Assembly (NCBI RefSeq): GCF_004570385.1
Contig: NZ_SPQL01000010.1
Coordinates: forward strand, 124,001 to 188,000
DNA from: Blastococcus sp. CT_GayMR19
GTDB taxonomy: Bacteria; Actinomycetota; Actinomycetes; Mycobacteriales; Geodermatophilaceae
Reading direction: 5' to 3'
DNA: 64,000 nt
Shown in pieces: positions 1-7,728 of the stretch (within the stretch, counting starts at the first letter, position 1; each line of letters begins with the position of its first letter). A program made the position numbers and the translations under genes. Below the pieces are notes generated by a model. The model was not told where the DNA came from. It was given only the letters and a program-made list of their open reading frames with translations, and made no database searches.

Positions 1-155
1 GGCGCCTCCCGGTGCGCCCGGCGCAACGCCGGACCGCCCGTGGCCAGCTCGGGTTCGGTGCCCGCCGCGGCCAGCAGCCGGAAGAGATCGTCGAGCAGTT
101 CCTCGTCGCTGCTGACGACGAGCGGACGGGCGGGCGGGGTGCGGGCGGTCGACAC
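1..155 (-). CDS. ssd: Septum-site-determining protein Ssd/CpaE-like, N-terminus only
   Basis: This is the first 51 codons of a minus-strand gene that runs off the left edge. Translation from the GTG at 155 gives an Ala/Pro-rich start followed by PLVVSSDEELLDDLFRLLAA, which resembles the N-terminal pseudo-receiver region of actinobacterial Ssd/CpaE-like MinD-family ATPases. In M. tuberculosis ssd (Rv3660c) is divergent from a HAD phosphatase gene (Rv3661), exactly as here. In many actinobacteria ssd heads a tad pilus-assembly locus, so such a locus may lie just outside. The ATPase domain is not in the window, so the call rests on a short segment plus synteny. Confidence 0.6.
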   Translation of the reverse strand, partial: MSTARTPPARPLVVSSDEELLDDLFRLLAAAGTEPELATGGPALRRAHREA

Positions 156-282
156 GGCCCCGAGCCCACCCGACGGTGGGCAGACAGTGCCAGGCCGGCG
201 CCGAAACTGTGGATGACCCGAACGGGTGTGGACGGCGCGCGGGATCCGCCGCTGTCAGTCGGTCCACTTAGAGTCGTGCCTT

Positions 283-1134
283 GTGACCCGCGCAGCGGCG
301 TTCTTCGACCTGGACAAGACGGTCATCGCCAAGTCCAGCACCCTGGCCTTCGGCCGGCCGTTCTTCAACGGTGGGCTGATCAACCGGCGCGCCGTCCTCA
401 AGACCGCCTACGCGCAGCTCGTCTTCTCCCTCGCCGGCGCCGACGCGCAGCAGATGGAGCGCCTGCGGGCCCAGCTCACCGCGATGGTCACCGGCTGGGA
501 CGCCGCCACCGTGCACGACATCGTCCGCGAGACGCTCCACGAGATCGTCGACCCGCTGATCTACGCCGAGGCGGCCGACCTGATCGAGGAGCACCGCGCC
601 GCCGGTCGGGAGATCGTGATCGTCTCCAGCAGCGGCGAGGAGATGGTCGCCCCGATCGGCGAGATGCTCGGGGTCGACCGCGTCGTGGCCACCCGCATGG
701 TCACCGTCGACGGCCGCTACACCGGCGAGATCGACTTCTACGCCTACGGGGAGAACAAGGCCGCGGCCATGCGCGGGCTCGCCGACGACGGCGGTTACGA
801 CCTGGCGGACTGCTACGCCTACAGCGACTCGGTCACCGACCTTCCGATGCTGTCGGCCGTCGGGCACCCCACGGTCGTCAACCCCGACCGCGGCCTGCGC
901 AAGGCGGCGCTCGAGCACGGCTGGCCGGTGCTCCAGTTCACGCGCCCGGTCAGCATGCGGTCCCGCTTCTCCGTGCCCGCGGCCCCGGTCGTGACCGGCG
1001 CCGCGGTCGGCGTCGGCGCGGCCGTGGTCGGCCTGGCCTGGTACGCCCGCCACCGTGCGCTCCGGGCGGCCCTCGTGGCCGCGGCCGACGCGCCCGGCCC
1101 CCTCAGCGGCCGGTGGCGGCGCCGCGGAGCCTGA
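283..1134 (+). CDS. HAD-IB family phosphatase (SerB-like, Rv3661-type)
   Basis: A 283-residue HAD-superfamily hydrolase. The catalytic motif FFDLDKTV lies at the extreme N-terminus (nucleophile plus acid/base Asp), a Ser-rich motif II VIVSSSG follows, and the metal-binding YSDSVTDLPML motif comes later. A C-terminal hydrophobic segment after AAPVVTG suggests membrane anchoring. HAD-IB enzymes hydrolyse phosphomonoesters; this branch is often labelled phosphoserine phosphatase but the substrate is unknown. The GTG at 283 was chosen because FFDLDKTV must be near the N-terminus and a TAGAGT box (269-274) sits 8 bases upstream, suggesting a leaderless mRNA. It is divergent from ssd as in mycobacteria. 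Confidence 0.87.
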   Translation: MTRAAAFFDLDKTVIAKSSTLAFGRPFFNGGLINRRAVLKTAYAQLVFSLAGADAQQMERLRAQLTAMVTGWDAATVHDIVRETLHEIVDPLIYAEAADLIEEHRAAGREIVIVSSSGEEMVAPIGEMLGVDRVVATRMVTVDGRYTGEIDFYAYGENKAAAMRGLADDGGYDLADCYAYSDSVTDLPMLSAVGHPTVVNPDRGLRKAALEHGWPVLQFTRPVSMRSRFSVPAAPVVTGAAVGVGAAVVGLAWYARHRALRAALVAAADAPGPLSGRWRRRGA

Positions 1135-1186
1135 CGCTCCGGCGGGGCACCCCCGCGCCGGCCGCGCGGTGCTTCATCCTGCCGTC

Positions 1187-1462
1187 GTGCTCACGGTCGT
1201 CCTCGCGTGGCTGGGCCTGCTGGCCGTCCTCGCCGGCGCCGTGCTCTTCGGTCAGACCGCCCGCACCGCACCCCGGCCACGGCGCCCCCGGCCACGGTCC
1301 GCGCGGATCGGACTCGCGATCTCGTTGTCCGGCCCCTGGGTGGTCGCGCTCGTCGCCGCGGGCCTGGCCGCGTTCACCGGTGAATGGCTGACCGCCGCGG
1401 CGATCGGGGCCTGCGGAGTCGCTCTCGTGGCCGTCGTGGGCGTGACGCTGCACCCGCACTGA
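1187..1462 (+). CDS. Small three-helix membrane protein
   Basis: A 91-residue protein that I do not recognise. It has three hydrophobic segments: VLTVVLAWLGLLAVLAGAVL at the start, a second beginning GLAISLSGPWVVALVAAG, and a third beginning LTAAAIGACGVALVAVV. A short basic Arg/Pro loop lies between the first and second. The GTG at 1187 is preferred over starts near 1055, which would add a proline-rich non-hydrophobic leader, and it has CATCCT six bases upstream, a weak match to the leaderless pattern seen elsewhere here. It lies 52 bases after the HAD gene and could be an uncoupled partner. Confidence 0.5.
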   Translation: MLTVVLAWLGLLAVLAGAVLFGQTARTAPRPRRPRPRSARIGLAISLSGPWVVALVAAGLAAFTGEWLTAAAIGACGVALVAVVGVTLHPH

Positions 1463-1640
1463 GCATCCGGCGCCGGCAACCGCCCGGTCGCCAGGGATGC
1501 CGGCGACGGCTCCGTCGCCGGCGACGCGGGCCCTTCCGGATCGTCCACGCGTCGTGTCGGTGACGGACGCGTCGGGGGGGTACCCGAGCCCGCCGCTCGA
1601 CAGTAGGGTCCGGCCCTTACCGGAACTTGGGGGGCCATTC

Positions 1641-2525
1641 GTGCTGGAAACCGCTGCCCGGCTGCCCGGCCACGCGAAGCAGGAGGTGCTGGCCCGGGTG
1701 GCCCCGTTGCGTCTCCTGGCCGACAGCCGCCACCAACGCCGCCTCCGGCAGTTCGAGCCGCGGTTGCCCGTCCTGCCTCCCGAGCACGAGGCGGTCCTGG
1801 CGGGGGTGCGGACCCGCGGAGCGTCGGTGACCTCGCTGGACGCCCTCGATCTCCCTGGCACCGCCGAGCTGAAAGCCGGTGCACGAGCGCTCCAGGACCA
1901 GTTCTCGCACAGTTCCCGGAGCGACGCGTCCACGGTCCGGTTTCCCCGGGACTGGGTCATCGAGAAATCCGCCGTCTGGCAGTGGGGCCTGAACGAGCAG
2001 ATCCTGGACATGGTCGAGAGCTACATCGGTCTGCCGGCCCGCTACAACGGCGCCAGCGTGCGATGCGAGCGGGCAACGGGCGAGGCGATCGGCGTCCGCC
2101 AGTGGCACCGGGACGTCGAGGACCGCCGGATGCTCAAGTTCCTGATCTGGCTGAACGACGTCGACGAGGACGGCGGCCCCTTCGAGTACGTCGACCGGGC
2201 ATACACCGCGGACCTGACCCGCTCATTGCACTACGTCTCCGGTTACGTCAGCGATGAGGCGATCCGGCGGCAGGTCCCGGATTCGGAATGGCGTCGCGGT
2301 ACCGGGCCGACGTGGACGTGTGTCGTCGCCGACCCGCGCAACCTGTTCCACCGGGCCATGCCGCCCGTTCGGCGTGACCGGTACTCGCTGACCCTGTCCT
2401 ACACGTCGCGCTCCCCCATCAGGACGCTGTCCGCCCACCCACCCGGCCGGCAGGAGCGCGAATGGGCGACCACCGGGCTCAATGCCCGTCAGCTCGCCTG
2501 CCTGCCCAGGGCATATACGAGGTGA
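1641..2525 (+). CDS. Phytanoyl-CoA-dioxygenase-like Fe(II)/2-oxoglutarate oxygenase
   Basis: A 294-residue protein with the double-stranded beta-helix iron site of 2-oxoglutarate oxygenases: H-x-D in QWHRDVEDRRMLKF (His156, Asp158), a GGPFEYV strand, the distal His in NLFHRAMPP (His237), and an Arg a few residues on (RRDRYSLTLSY) suited to binding 2-oxoglutarate. Such enzymes hydroxylate or halogenate small molecules, and the substrate cannot be told from sequence. The GTG at 1641 was chosen because a G-rich Shine-Dalgarno region lies just upstream; TAGGGT (1604-1609) could be the -10. It stands alone between genes that are core in relatives and has AT-richer patches, so it may have been acquired. 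Confidence 0.8.
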   Translation: MLETAARLPGHAKQEVLARVAPLRLLADSRHQRRLRQFEPRLPVLPPEHEAVLAGVRTRGASVTSLDALDLPGTAELKAGARALQDQFSHSSRSDASTVRFPRDWVIEKSAVWQWGLNEQILDMVESYIGLPARYNGASVRCERATGEAIGVRQWHRDVEDRRMLKFLIWLNDVDEDGGPFEYVDRAYTADLTRSLHYVSGYVSDEAIRRQVPDSEWRRGTGPTWTCVVADPRNLFHRAMPPVRRDRYSLTLSYTSRSPIRTLSAHPPGRQEREWATTGLNARQLACLPRAYTR

Positions 2526-2562
2526 AGACCGCGGACTGAGCCCCGGCGGCTGGCGCCGGCAC

Positions 2563-3351
2563 TCAGCCGCGCAGCAGGCTCTCGCAGATCGCCAGGCCCT
2601 CGACGGCGCCGTGCTCGGTCGCCCGGCAGCAGTGCACCAGCCAGCCCGCCACACCCGCGGGCTCCCCGGACGCGTACCCGGCCAGCGCCGCCGCGTAGGC
2701 CTCCCGACCCAGCTCGGCGAAGCCCACCTCCGGCACGGAGACCGCCTTGGCGTCGAGGCCGCGGGTGATGCCGGTGAGACGGCCGGCTGCCCGTGCCACG
2801 ACCCCGTCGGAGGTGCCGAACGGCCGCAGGGCCGCGAGCTCGCCGTGCACCAGGCCGGCCACGACGACGGCCGGCGCGGCGGTCCCCCCGGCGACCAGGG
2901 AGAGCAGCCCGGACAACCGGGGGCCGGCGTGCGGCGCGGGCCGGCCGAGCGAGGCGGCGTCCACCAGGTCGGCCGCGGCCAGCACGTGCAGCCGGGCGAG
3001 GACCTGGCCCGGTGCGCGCGGCCAGGTCTCGACCATGCCGCCGAGGGCCGCCGAGACGCGGAGCGACCCCTGCACGACCGGGTCGTCGACCGTGCCCGCG
3101 CGAAGGTCGGCCAGGGGCACGTCCACGCCCTCGAGCGCCGCGGAGGCACGCGCACCCCGCAGCGCCGACTCCGTGCTCACGCCCGCCGACTCGCGGCGCA
3201 GCACCTTGTGCCGCAGCAGCCGGTCGACGGCGGAACGAGCGGCGTCCGAGGCGTCCCGCACGCCGGGCAGCTCCAGCAGCGGGGCGAGCGGGTCGGGGGC
3301 GCCGGGGCGGTTTCCGGGACCGGCGGCGCCGGCACGGACGGGGATGGTCAC
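2563..3351 (-). CDS. Degenerate Fic-fold protein with intact inhibitory motif
   Basis: A 262-residue protein. Residues 70-75 read SAALEG, matching the Fic inhibitory-helix motif [S/T]xxxE[G/N]. About 100 residues on, LRPFGTSDGVVAR (175-187) aligns with the Fic catalytic loop HPFxxGNGRxxR, but the catalytic His is Arg and the GNGR portion is lost. AMP transfer is therefore unlikely; a structural or binding role is inferred. The GTG at 3351 fits a leaderless mRNA: TACCGT (3364-3359 on this strand) ends 7 bases before it, in the same arrangement as nth. The Fic assignment comes from motif order and was not confirmed by a profile search. Confidence 0.65.
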   Translation of the reverse strand: MTIPVRAGAAGPGNRPGAPDPLAPLLELPGVRDASDAARSAVDRLLRHKVLRRESAGVSTESALRGARASAALEGVDVPLADLRAGTVDDPVVQGSLRVSAALGGMVETWPRAPGQVLARLHVLAAADLVDAASLGRPAPHAGPRLSGLLSLVAGGTAAPAVVVAGLVHGELAALRPFGTSDGVVARAAGRLTGITRGLDAKAVSVPEVGFAELGREAYAAALAGYASGEPAGVAGWLVHCCRATEHGAVEGLAICESLLRG

Positions 3352-3442
3352 GCCGTCGACGGTACGAGGCGCCCCGCTCGCCGGTTCCGCACGGTCCGCA
3401 GCCGCGGCCCGGCTGCGTGACCGCGAGTCGCGCCGGGAACGA

Positions 3443-3661
3443 TCAGCGCCGCCGGAGCAGCCCCTGCACGAGGCCGCCCAGGCCGCTGGAGCGCGCGGGT
3501 ACCGCCCGGCCGCGGCCGACACCACGGCGTAGCCCCCGCCCGGTGGGCTGTGCCGTCCGCCGGCTGGGACGGGCGGCGCCCCGCCCGCCGCGGGCGGCGC
3601 CGCGGGTGGCGCCGCGGGTGGCGTTCTCTGCTGAACCGATCAGTCGTCCGAGGATGCTCAT
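3443..3661 (-). CDS. Small basic Arg/Gly-rich protein, hypothetical
   Basis: A 72-residue ORF beginning MSILGRLIGSAEN and then dominated by Arg, Gly and Ala (RGATRGAARGGRGAARPSRR), ending GLGGLVQGLLRRR. No domain is recognised. The amphipathic first ten residues and positively charged remainder would suit nucleic-acid or membrane association, but nothing is proven. It lies upstream of the Fic-like gene on the same strand, 91 bases from that gene's start. In DNA this rich in GC, short Arg/Gly ORFs arise by chance, so the gene is uncertain. Confidence 0.4.
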   Translation of the reverse strand: MSILGRLIGSAENATRGATRGAARGGRGAARPSRRTAQPTGRGLRRGVGRGRAVPARSSGLGGLVQGLLRRR

Positions 3662-3776
3662 GACCGCTCGGTACCCCACTCCGGCCGGTCCTCCGCCCGG
3701 AGCCGGTCCCGTGCGCCTGTCCGCGGCGCGGCGTCACCCTCCGCCGCCGGGCGACGGCCCCACCGGATGCGGGCGA

Positions 3777-4097
3777 TCAGGCCGCGCCGAGCGCGTCGGC
3801 GATGCGGTGCTGGACGGCGGCGTCGTCCGCCCGGCTCTGCCGGTCCAGCGTGCGGGCGAGCGCACGGCGGGCCCACGCGTCGGACGGCGCCAGGGCGACG
3901 AGGCGGGTGAGCACGTCCTCGGCCGGTCCGAGCTGGGCGGCGCCGAAGTAGGCGCGGGCCAGCAGCTCCAGGCCGGCGCGGTTCGACGGCTCGGCCGCCA
4001 CGACGCGTTCCAGGATGCGCGCGGCCTCGGCAGGCTTGGACATCGCGAGGGAGAACTCTGCCCGCTGGAACTCCGCATGCAGGTCGAACTGCGTCAT
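3777..4097 (-). CDS. Short tetratricopeptide-repeat protein
   Basis: A 106-residue helical protein beginning MTQFDLHAEFQRAEF. It contains TPR-like helix pairs, for example ARILERVVAAEPSNRAGLEL and DVLTRLVALAPSDAWARRAL, where the recurring A-x-P-x-[ND/SD] turns are typical. This size and order match short actinobacterial TPR proteins thought to act as protein-protein adaptors; the partner is unknown. The ATG at 4097 is chosen because the reading frame upstream runs into a repeat array (4117-4233) whose translation is low-complexity. It is divergent from the DUF4383 gene. Confidence 0.75.
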   Translation of the reverse strand: MTQFDLHAEFQRAEFSLAMSKPAEAARILERVVAAEPSNRAGLELLARAYFGAAQLGPAEDVLTRLVALAPSDAWARRALARTLDRQSRADDAAVQHRIADALGAA

Positions 4098-4116
4098 GCC
4101 TTCTGGAACGGCGACA

Positions 4117-4233
4117 GGGGCGCCGTCCTTCCCGACGCCAGGGCGCCGTCCTTCCCGAAGCCGGGCTCCGTCCTCCCCCGCCGGCCGCCGTCCCTCCCGG
4201 AGCCGGGGCGCCGTCCTTTCCCGAGCCGGGCCG
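4117..4233. repeat. Array of degenerate GC-rich direct repeats
   Basis: Between the divergent TPR and DUF4383 genes, a core close to GGCGCCGTCCTTCCCG recurs at about 4119, 4142 and 4207, with more diverged copies between them (CTCCGTCCTCCCCC, CCGCCGTCCCTCCCGG). Spacing is irregular, roughly 20-36 bases. Neither strand encodes a convincing protein here. The array lies where the promoters of both flanking genes should be, so it may affect transcription, or it may simply be a spreading intergenic repeat. Confidence 0.6.
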
Positions 4234-4302
4234 CCGACCGCATCCACCCGGTGCCGGCGGGCGAAGAAGGGTGTACCACCCCTCCGTTCCCGGGAGTCTC
4301 CG

Positions 4303-4989
4303 ATGCAGTTGCGCCTCTCCCTCCACCCGCGCACGGCGAACGGCGCCTCGGGGCGCGACCCCGGCCAGCGGGTCCTGGCCGTGCACCGGCTGGGTGCCGT
4401 GGCCGTCGCCCTCGTGGTGCTGGTCTTCGGCCTGCTCGGCTTCGCCGGCGGGCTGGACTTCTTCTCCACCAGCGGCGAGCCGATCCTCGGGATGTCGTCC
4501 AACGGCCTGCTGTCGACCGTCTCGGTGGTCACGGCGGTCGTCCTCATCGCGGCCGCCGTCCGGGGGGCGCGGATCGCCTCGACGGTGATGATCGTCGTCG
4601 GCTCGCTGTTCCTGCTCTCCGCGCTGGTCCACCTCGCCGTGCTCCGCACCGGCTTCAACGTGCTCGCCTTCGAGATGACCAACGTCTTCTTCTCGATCGG
4701 CGCCGGACTGACGCTGCTGGTCCTCGGCACCTACGGCCGGGTGAGCGGTTCCCTGCCCCCCGACAGCCCCTACGCCCGTCCAGCAACCGGCGAGGCCCCG
4801 GAGCCGCCCGAGTCCTACCCGTCGACGCCGGCGGAGTTCGCCGTCGAGCGGGCGATCCGCGAGGCCGAGATCGCGGTCGTCAACCACGTCGCCACAGCCG
4901 AGCAGCGCCGCCGCGTCGCGGCCATGGCCTCCGAGCGCACCCGGGCCGGCCGCCGCCGGGTCTGGATGGATCTCGACGCAGCGGCCTGA
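4303..4989 (+). CDS. DUF4383 four-helix membrane protein
   Basis: A 228-residue protein with four hydrophobic segments: around AVAVALVVLVFGLLGF, the VSVVTAVVLIAAAV segment, MIVVGSLFLLSALVHLAVL, and a final one near FFSIGAGLTLLVLGTYGR. The layout of the first half matches DUF4383, a family of unknown function common in actinobacteria. The cytoplasmic C-terminal third is polar and helical, with EFAVERAIREAEIAVVNHVA followed by Arg-rich sequence. The ATG at 4303 follows a GGGAG at suitable distance. Confidence 0.75.
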   Translation: MQLRLSLHPRTANGASGRDPGQRVLAVHRLGAVAVALVVLVFGLLGFAGGLDFFSTSGEPILGMSSNGLLSTVSVVTAVVLIAAAVRGARIASTVMIVVGSLFLLSALVHLAVLRTGFNVLAFEMTNVFFSIGAGLTLLVLGTYGRVSGSLPPDSPYARPATGEAPEPPESYPSTPAEFAVERAIREAEIAVVNHVATAEQRRRVAAMASERTRAGRRRVWMDLDAAA

Positions 4990-5023
4990 CCCGCCGGTCC
5001 GCCGCGGCACCGGCGCGCCGGGA

Positions 5024-6286
5024 ATGCTCCGCTCCCGGCCGGGCTTGTCCTCGGTCGTGGCCCCTCGCGTTCCGCGCACGACGGCTTTCTGGTCGATCGC
5101 CGTCCTGCTGCTGCTGGTGCTGGCGGCCTCCGGCGTCCCCTCCCCGCTCTACCGCGTCTACCAGCAGGAGTTCGGCTTCAGCGACGGCGTGCTGACCGTC
5201 GTCTTCGGCGTCTACGCCTTCGCCCTGCTCGCCGCTCTGCTCGTCGTCGGCGCCCTGTCCGACCACATCGGCCGACGCCCCGTCCTGTTCGCGGCCCTGC
5301 TGCTGCAGGCGGCCGGCATGGTGATCTTCCTGGCGGCCGACGGGGTGGGCTGGTTGCTGGCCGCACGCGTCGTGCAGGGGTTGTCCATGGGCGCGCTCAC
5401 CGGCTCGCTCGGTGCCGCGCTGCTGGACTTCCAGCGCAGCGACCGACCGCTCGGCGCCCTCGTCAACAGCGCCTCTCCCGGACTCGGGCTGTCGATCGGC
5501 GCCCTGGGCGCCGGCCTGCTCGTCGAGTTCGTCCCCGACCCGACGACCTGGGTGTTCGGCGTCCTCACCGTCGCGCTCGTGCTGGCGGCGGGCGGCGTGC
5601 TGCTGCTCCCGGAGTCCTCGCCCCGCACACCCGGCGCGCTGGCCTCGCTGCGTCCCCAGGTGCACGTCCCCTCCGCGCAGCGGCGCGACTTCCTCCTCGT
5701 CCTCCCGTGCCTCGTCGCGACGTGGGCGCTCGGCGGTCTCTACCTGGCCCTGGGCCCGTCCCTGGCCGACGAGGTCTTCGCCATGGACGGCGACCTGGCC
5801 GGCGCCCTGCTGATCCTCGCGATGCAGGGGACCGCCGCGATCGGGGCCGTCCTGGCCCGCCGGCTGGCCGGGGAGCGCGCCATGGTCGTCGGTGCCCTCG
5901 TGTTCGCCGCCGGCGTCGCGGGCACGGTGGCCTCCCTGCTGACCGGCTCCGTGACGGTGTTCTTCGCCGCCGCCGTGGTCTCGGGCCTCGGCTTCGGCGC
6001 AGCCTTCCTGGGCGCCATGGCGACGGTGACCCGCGGAGTCGCCCCGGGCGAGCGGGCCGGCCTGCTGTCCAGCGTCTTCGTCGTCGGTTATCTCGCCTAC
6101 AGCGTCCCGGCGATCCTGGCCGGCTTCGCCGCCGCGGAGATCGGGCTGCAGACCGCGGCCGTCGTCTACGGCGCCGTGGTCATCGGCCTGGCGCTGGTCA
6201 CGGTGACCGGACTGCGGCTCCGGCGGAGGTCCGACCGGCGGGAGGCCGCCCCCGTGGCCGAACCCGCCGAGGCCGTCGCCGCCTGA
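5024..6286 (+). CDS. Major facilitator superfamily exporter
   Basis: A 420-residue protein with about 12 hydrophobic segments. The MFS signature between helices 2 and 3 is visible as GALSDHIGRRPVLF, and helix 1 holds the PSPLYRVYQ stretch common in drug-efflux-type MFS proteins. The motif-C-like SPGLGLSIGALGAG stretch in helix 5 fits antiporters. It probably exports small hydrophobic compounds using proton motive force; the substrate is unknown. The ATG at 5024 is used; the GTG at 5057 is an alternative that removes eleven non-hydrophobic residues. It lies 34 bases after the DUF4383 gene. Confidence 0.85.
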   Translation: MLRSRPGLSSVVAPRVPRTTAFWSIAVLLLLVLAASGVPSPLYRVYQQEFGFSDGVLTVVFGVYAFALLAALLVVGALSDHIGRRPVLFAALLLQAAGMVIFLAADGVGWLLAARVVQGLSMGALTGSLGAALLDFQRSDRPLGALVNSASPGLGLSIGALGAGLLVEFVPDPTTWVFGVLTVALVLAAGGVLLLPESSPRTPGALASLRPQVHVPSAQRRDFLLVLPCLVATWALGGLYLALGPSLADEVFAMDGDLAGALLILAMQGTAAIGAVLARRLAGERAMVVGALVFAAGVAGTVASLLTGSVTVFFAAAVVSGLGFGAAFLGAMATVTRGVAPGERAGLLSSVFVVGYLAYSVPAILAGFAAAEIGLQTAAVVYGAVVIGLALVTVTGLRLRRRSDRREAAPVAEPAEAVAA

Positions 6287-6293
6287 GCCCGGC

Positions 6294-6911
6294 TCAGCTG
6301 CCCGGGTAGGGCGACGCCTTGAGCAGCCGTGCCAGATGGGCGGCGTTCTCCGCGAGGGTGGCGTTGGTCGAGGCCACGGCCTCGGGGGTCTCGTCGAGGT
6401 CGTTGTAGTCGCGCGAGCCCATCGCCTCGTCGTTCCAGTAGGTGCCGCCCTGGGCAGGGATCGTGAACCCGATGTCGTCCAGCGCCTGCATCAGGTCGGC
6501 GGTGATCTTGTGGGCGCCGTCCTCGTTCCCGACGACGGCGGTCACCGCGACCTTGCCGGTGACGAGCGGGCGCCCGGAGTCGTCGGTCTCCGACAGCTCG
6601 GCGTCGAGCCGCTCCAGGACCCGCTGGGCGACGCTGCTCATGTGCCCGACCCACGTGGGCGTGGAGACGATGAGGATGTCGGCGGCCATCAGCTGCTCGC
6701 GGATCGCGGGCCAGGCGTCGCCCTCGCCCATGTCGAGCTCGACGCCCGGCTTCACGTCGTGATCGACCACCCGCACCACGGCGCCGGTGACGCCGTGCGT
6801 CCCCAGCTCCTCCAGCAGCTGACGGGCGATCAGGTCGCTGCTGGACGGCGCCGGCGAGGCCTTGAGGCTGCAGACGAGGGCAAGGGCGCGGAGTGGCGCG
6901 GTCTCGGTCAT
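6294..6911 (-). CDS. Flavodoxin-fold NAD(P)H-dependent FMN reductase-like protein
   Basis: A 205-residue flavodoxin-like protein. The N-terminal LALVCSLKASPAPSSSDLIA is the first beta strand plus FMN phosphate-binding loop, ADILIVSTPTWVGHMSSVAQ is the second FMN-contact loop, and AVTAVVGNEDGAHKITADL the third. Members of the NADPH-dependent FMN reductase family reduce flavins, quinones or azo compounds; the physiological substrate is not evident. It starts 38 bases downstream of the deformylase stop on the same strand, so the two are probably co-transcribed. It converges with the MFS gene, leaving only seven bases between stops. Confidence 0.82.
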   Translation of the reverse strand: MTETAPLRALALVCSLKASPAPSSSDLIARQLLEELGTHGVTGAVVRVVDHDVKPGVELDMGEGDAWPAIREQLMAADILIVSTPTWVGHMSSVAQRVLERLDAELSETDDSGRPLVTGKVAVTAVVGNEDGAHKITADLMQALDDIGFTIPAQGGTYWNDEAMGSRDYNDLDETPEAVASTNATLAENAAHLARLLKASPYPGS

Positions 6912-6949
6912 GCGCAATGGGATGCCCCGTGACCTATCGGGTCCACACA

Positions 6950-7507
6950 TCAGGCGGGCAGGTCGCCTCCCGGACCCGCCGCCTCGGCCAGCAGGCGCTC
7001 CCGGTGTTCCGCGGTCAGCAGGTCGACGTAGACGGTGCCGTCGAGGTGGTCCATCTCGTGCTGGAGGCACCGGGCAGCCATGCCGGAGGCCTCGATCGAC
7101 ACCGGCTCCCCGCGGAGGTCGACGCCGTCCACCCGTGCCCGGAACGCGCGCGGGAGCTCGGCGTAGGGGCCGGGCACCGAGAGGCACCCCTCCTCGGTGA
7201 CCTCCTCCGCCGGCTCCTCGCCGACCGGGCCGAGCACCGTCAGCGTGGGGTTGACCACGTATCCGACGACGTCCTCGTCGTCCGCGTCGGGACAGTCGAT
7301 GACGAAGACCCGGGCGTCGACGCCGATCTGGTTGGCGGCCAGCCCGACACCGTCGGCCGCGCTCATGCTGGCGAACATGTCGAGCACGAGCCGGCGCAGC
7401 GCCTCGTCGAAGACGGTCACCGGCGCACACGGCCGGTGCAGCACGGGATTGCTGCCGTAGGTGACGATCGGCCGGGCGACGCCGTCGTAACGGCCGGGCA
7501 GGCGCAT
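6950..7507 (-). CDS. def: Peptide deformylase
   Basis: A 185-residue deformylase that removes the formyl group from the N-terminal methionine of nascent proteins. All three catalytic motifs are present: GVGLAANQIG at residues 53-62, EGCLS at 106-110 (Cys metal ligand) and QHEMDHLDG at 149-157 (two His ligands and catalytic Glu). Length is normal for bacterial enzymes. The ATG at 7507 is supported by the match of the N-terminus to the family (PIVTYGSNPVLHRP) and by TAGGAT on this strand (7521-7516), 8 bases upstream, pointing to a nearly leaderless mRNA. Confidence 0.95.
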   Translation of the reverse strand: MRLPGRYDGVARPIVTYGSNPVLHRPCAPVTVFDEALRRLVLDMFASMSAADGVGLAANQIGVDARVFVIDCPDADDEDVVGYVVNPTLTVLGPVGEEPAEEVTEEGCLSVPGPYAELPRAFRARVDGVDLRGEPVSIEASGMAARCLQHEMDHLDGTVYVDLLTAEHRERLLAEAAGPGGDLPA

Positions 7508-7728
7508 GACCGCCGATCCTAGGGACGGCGGCCGCGGAGGGGTGACGCCCCGGGTGGCGGACGCCGGGTGCCCTTGAGCGCTGGGTCGCCTCGACCGCAC
7601 GACCGGTGACGACGCGACGCCGCACCGACGTCCAGCTGACCGCTCCGGCGCCGGACCACCCGTTTCCAGCCGCCGCAGTACCGGTGCTCGTCGTACCGTC
7701 CGCGTATCCCGTGACGAGGGAGACGGCG

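Noticed and set aside
2793-5195. An 800-codon plus-strand open frame
   Set aside because: Its translation is Arg/Pro/Ala nonsense and it runs antisense to, or out of frame with, well-supported genes (Fic-like, TPR, DUF4383). Long chance frames are expected at this GC content.
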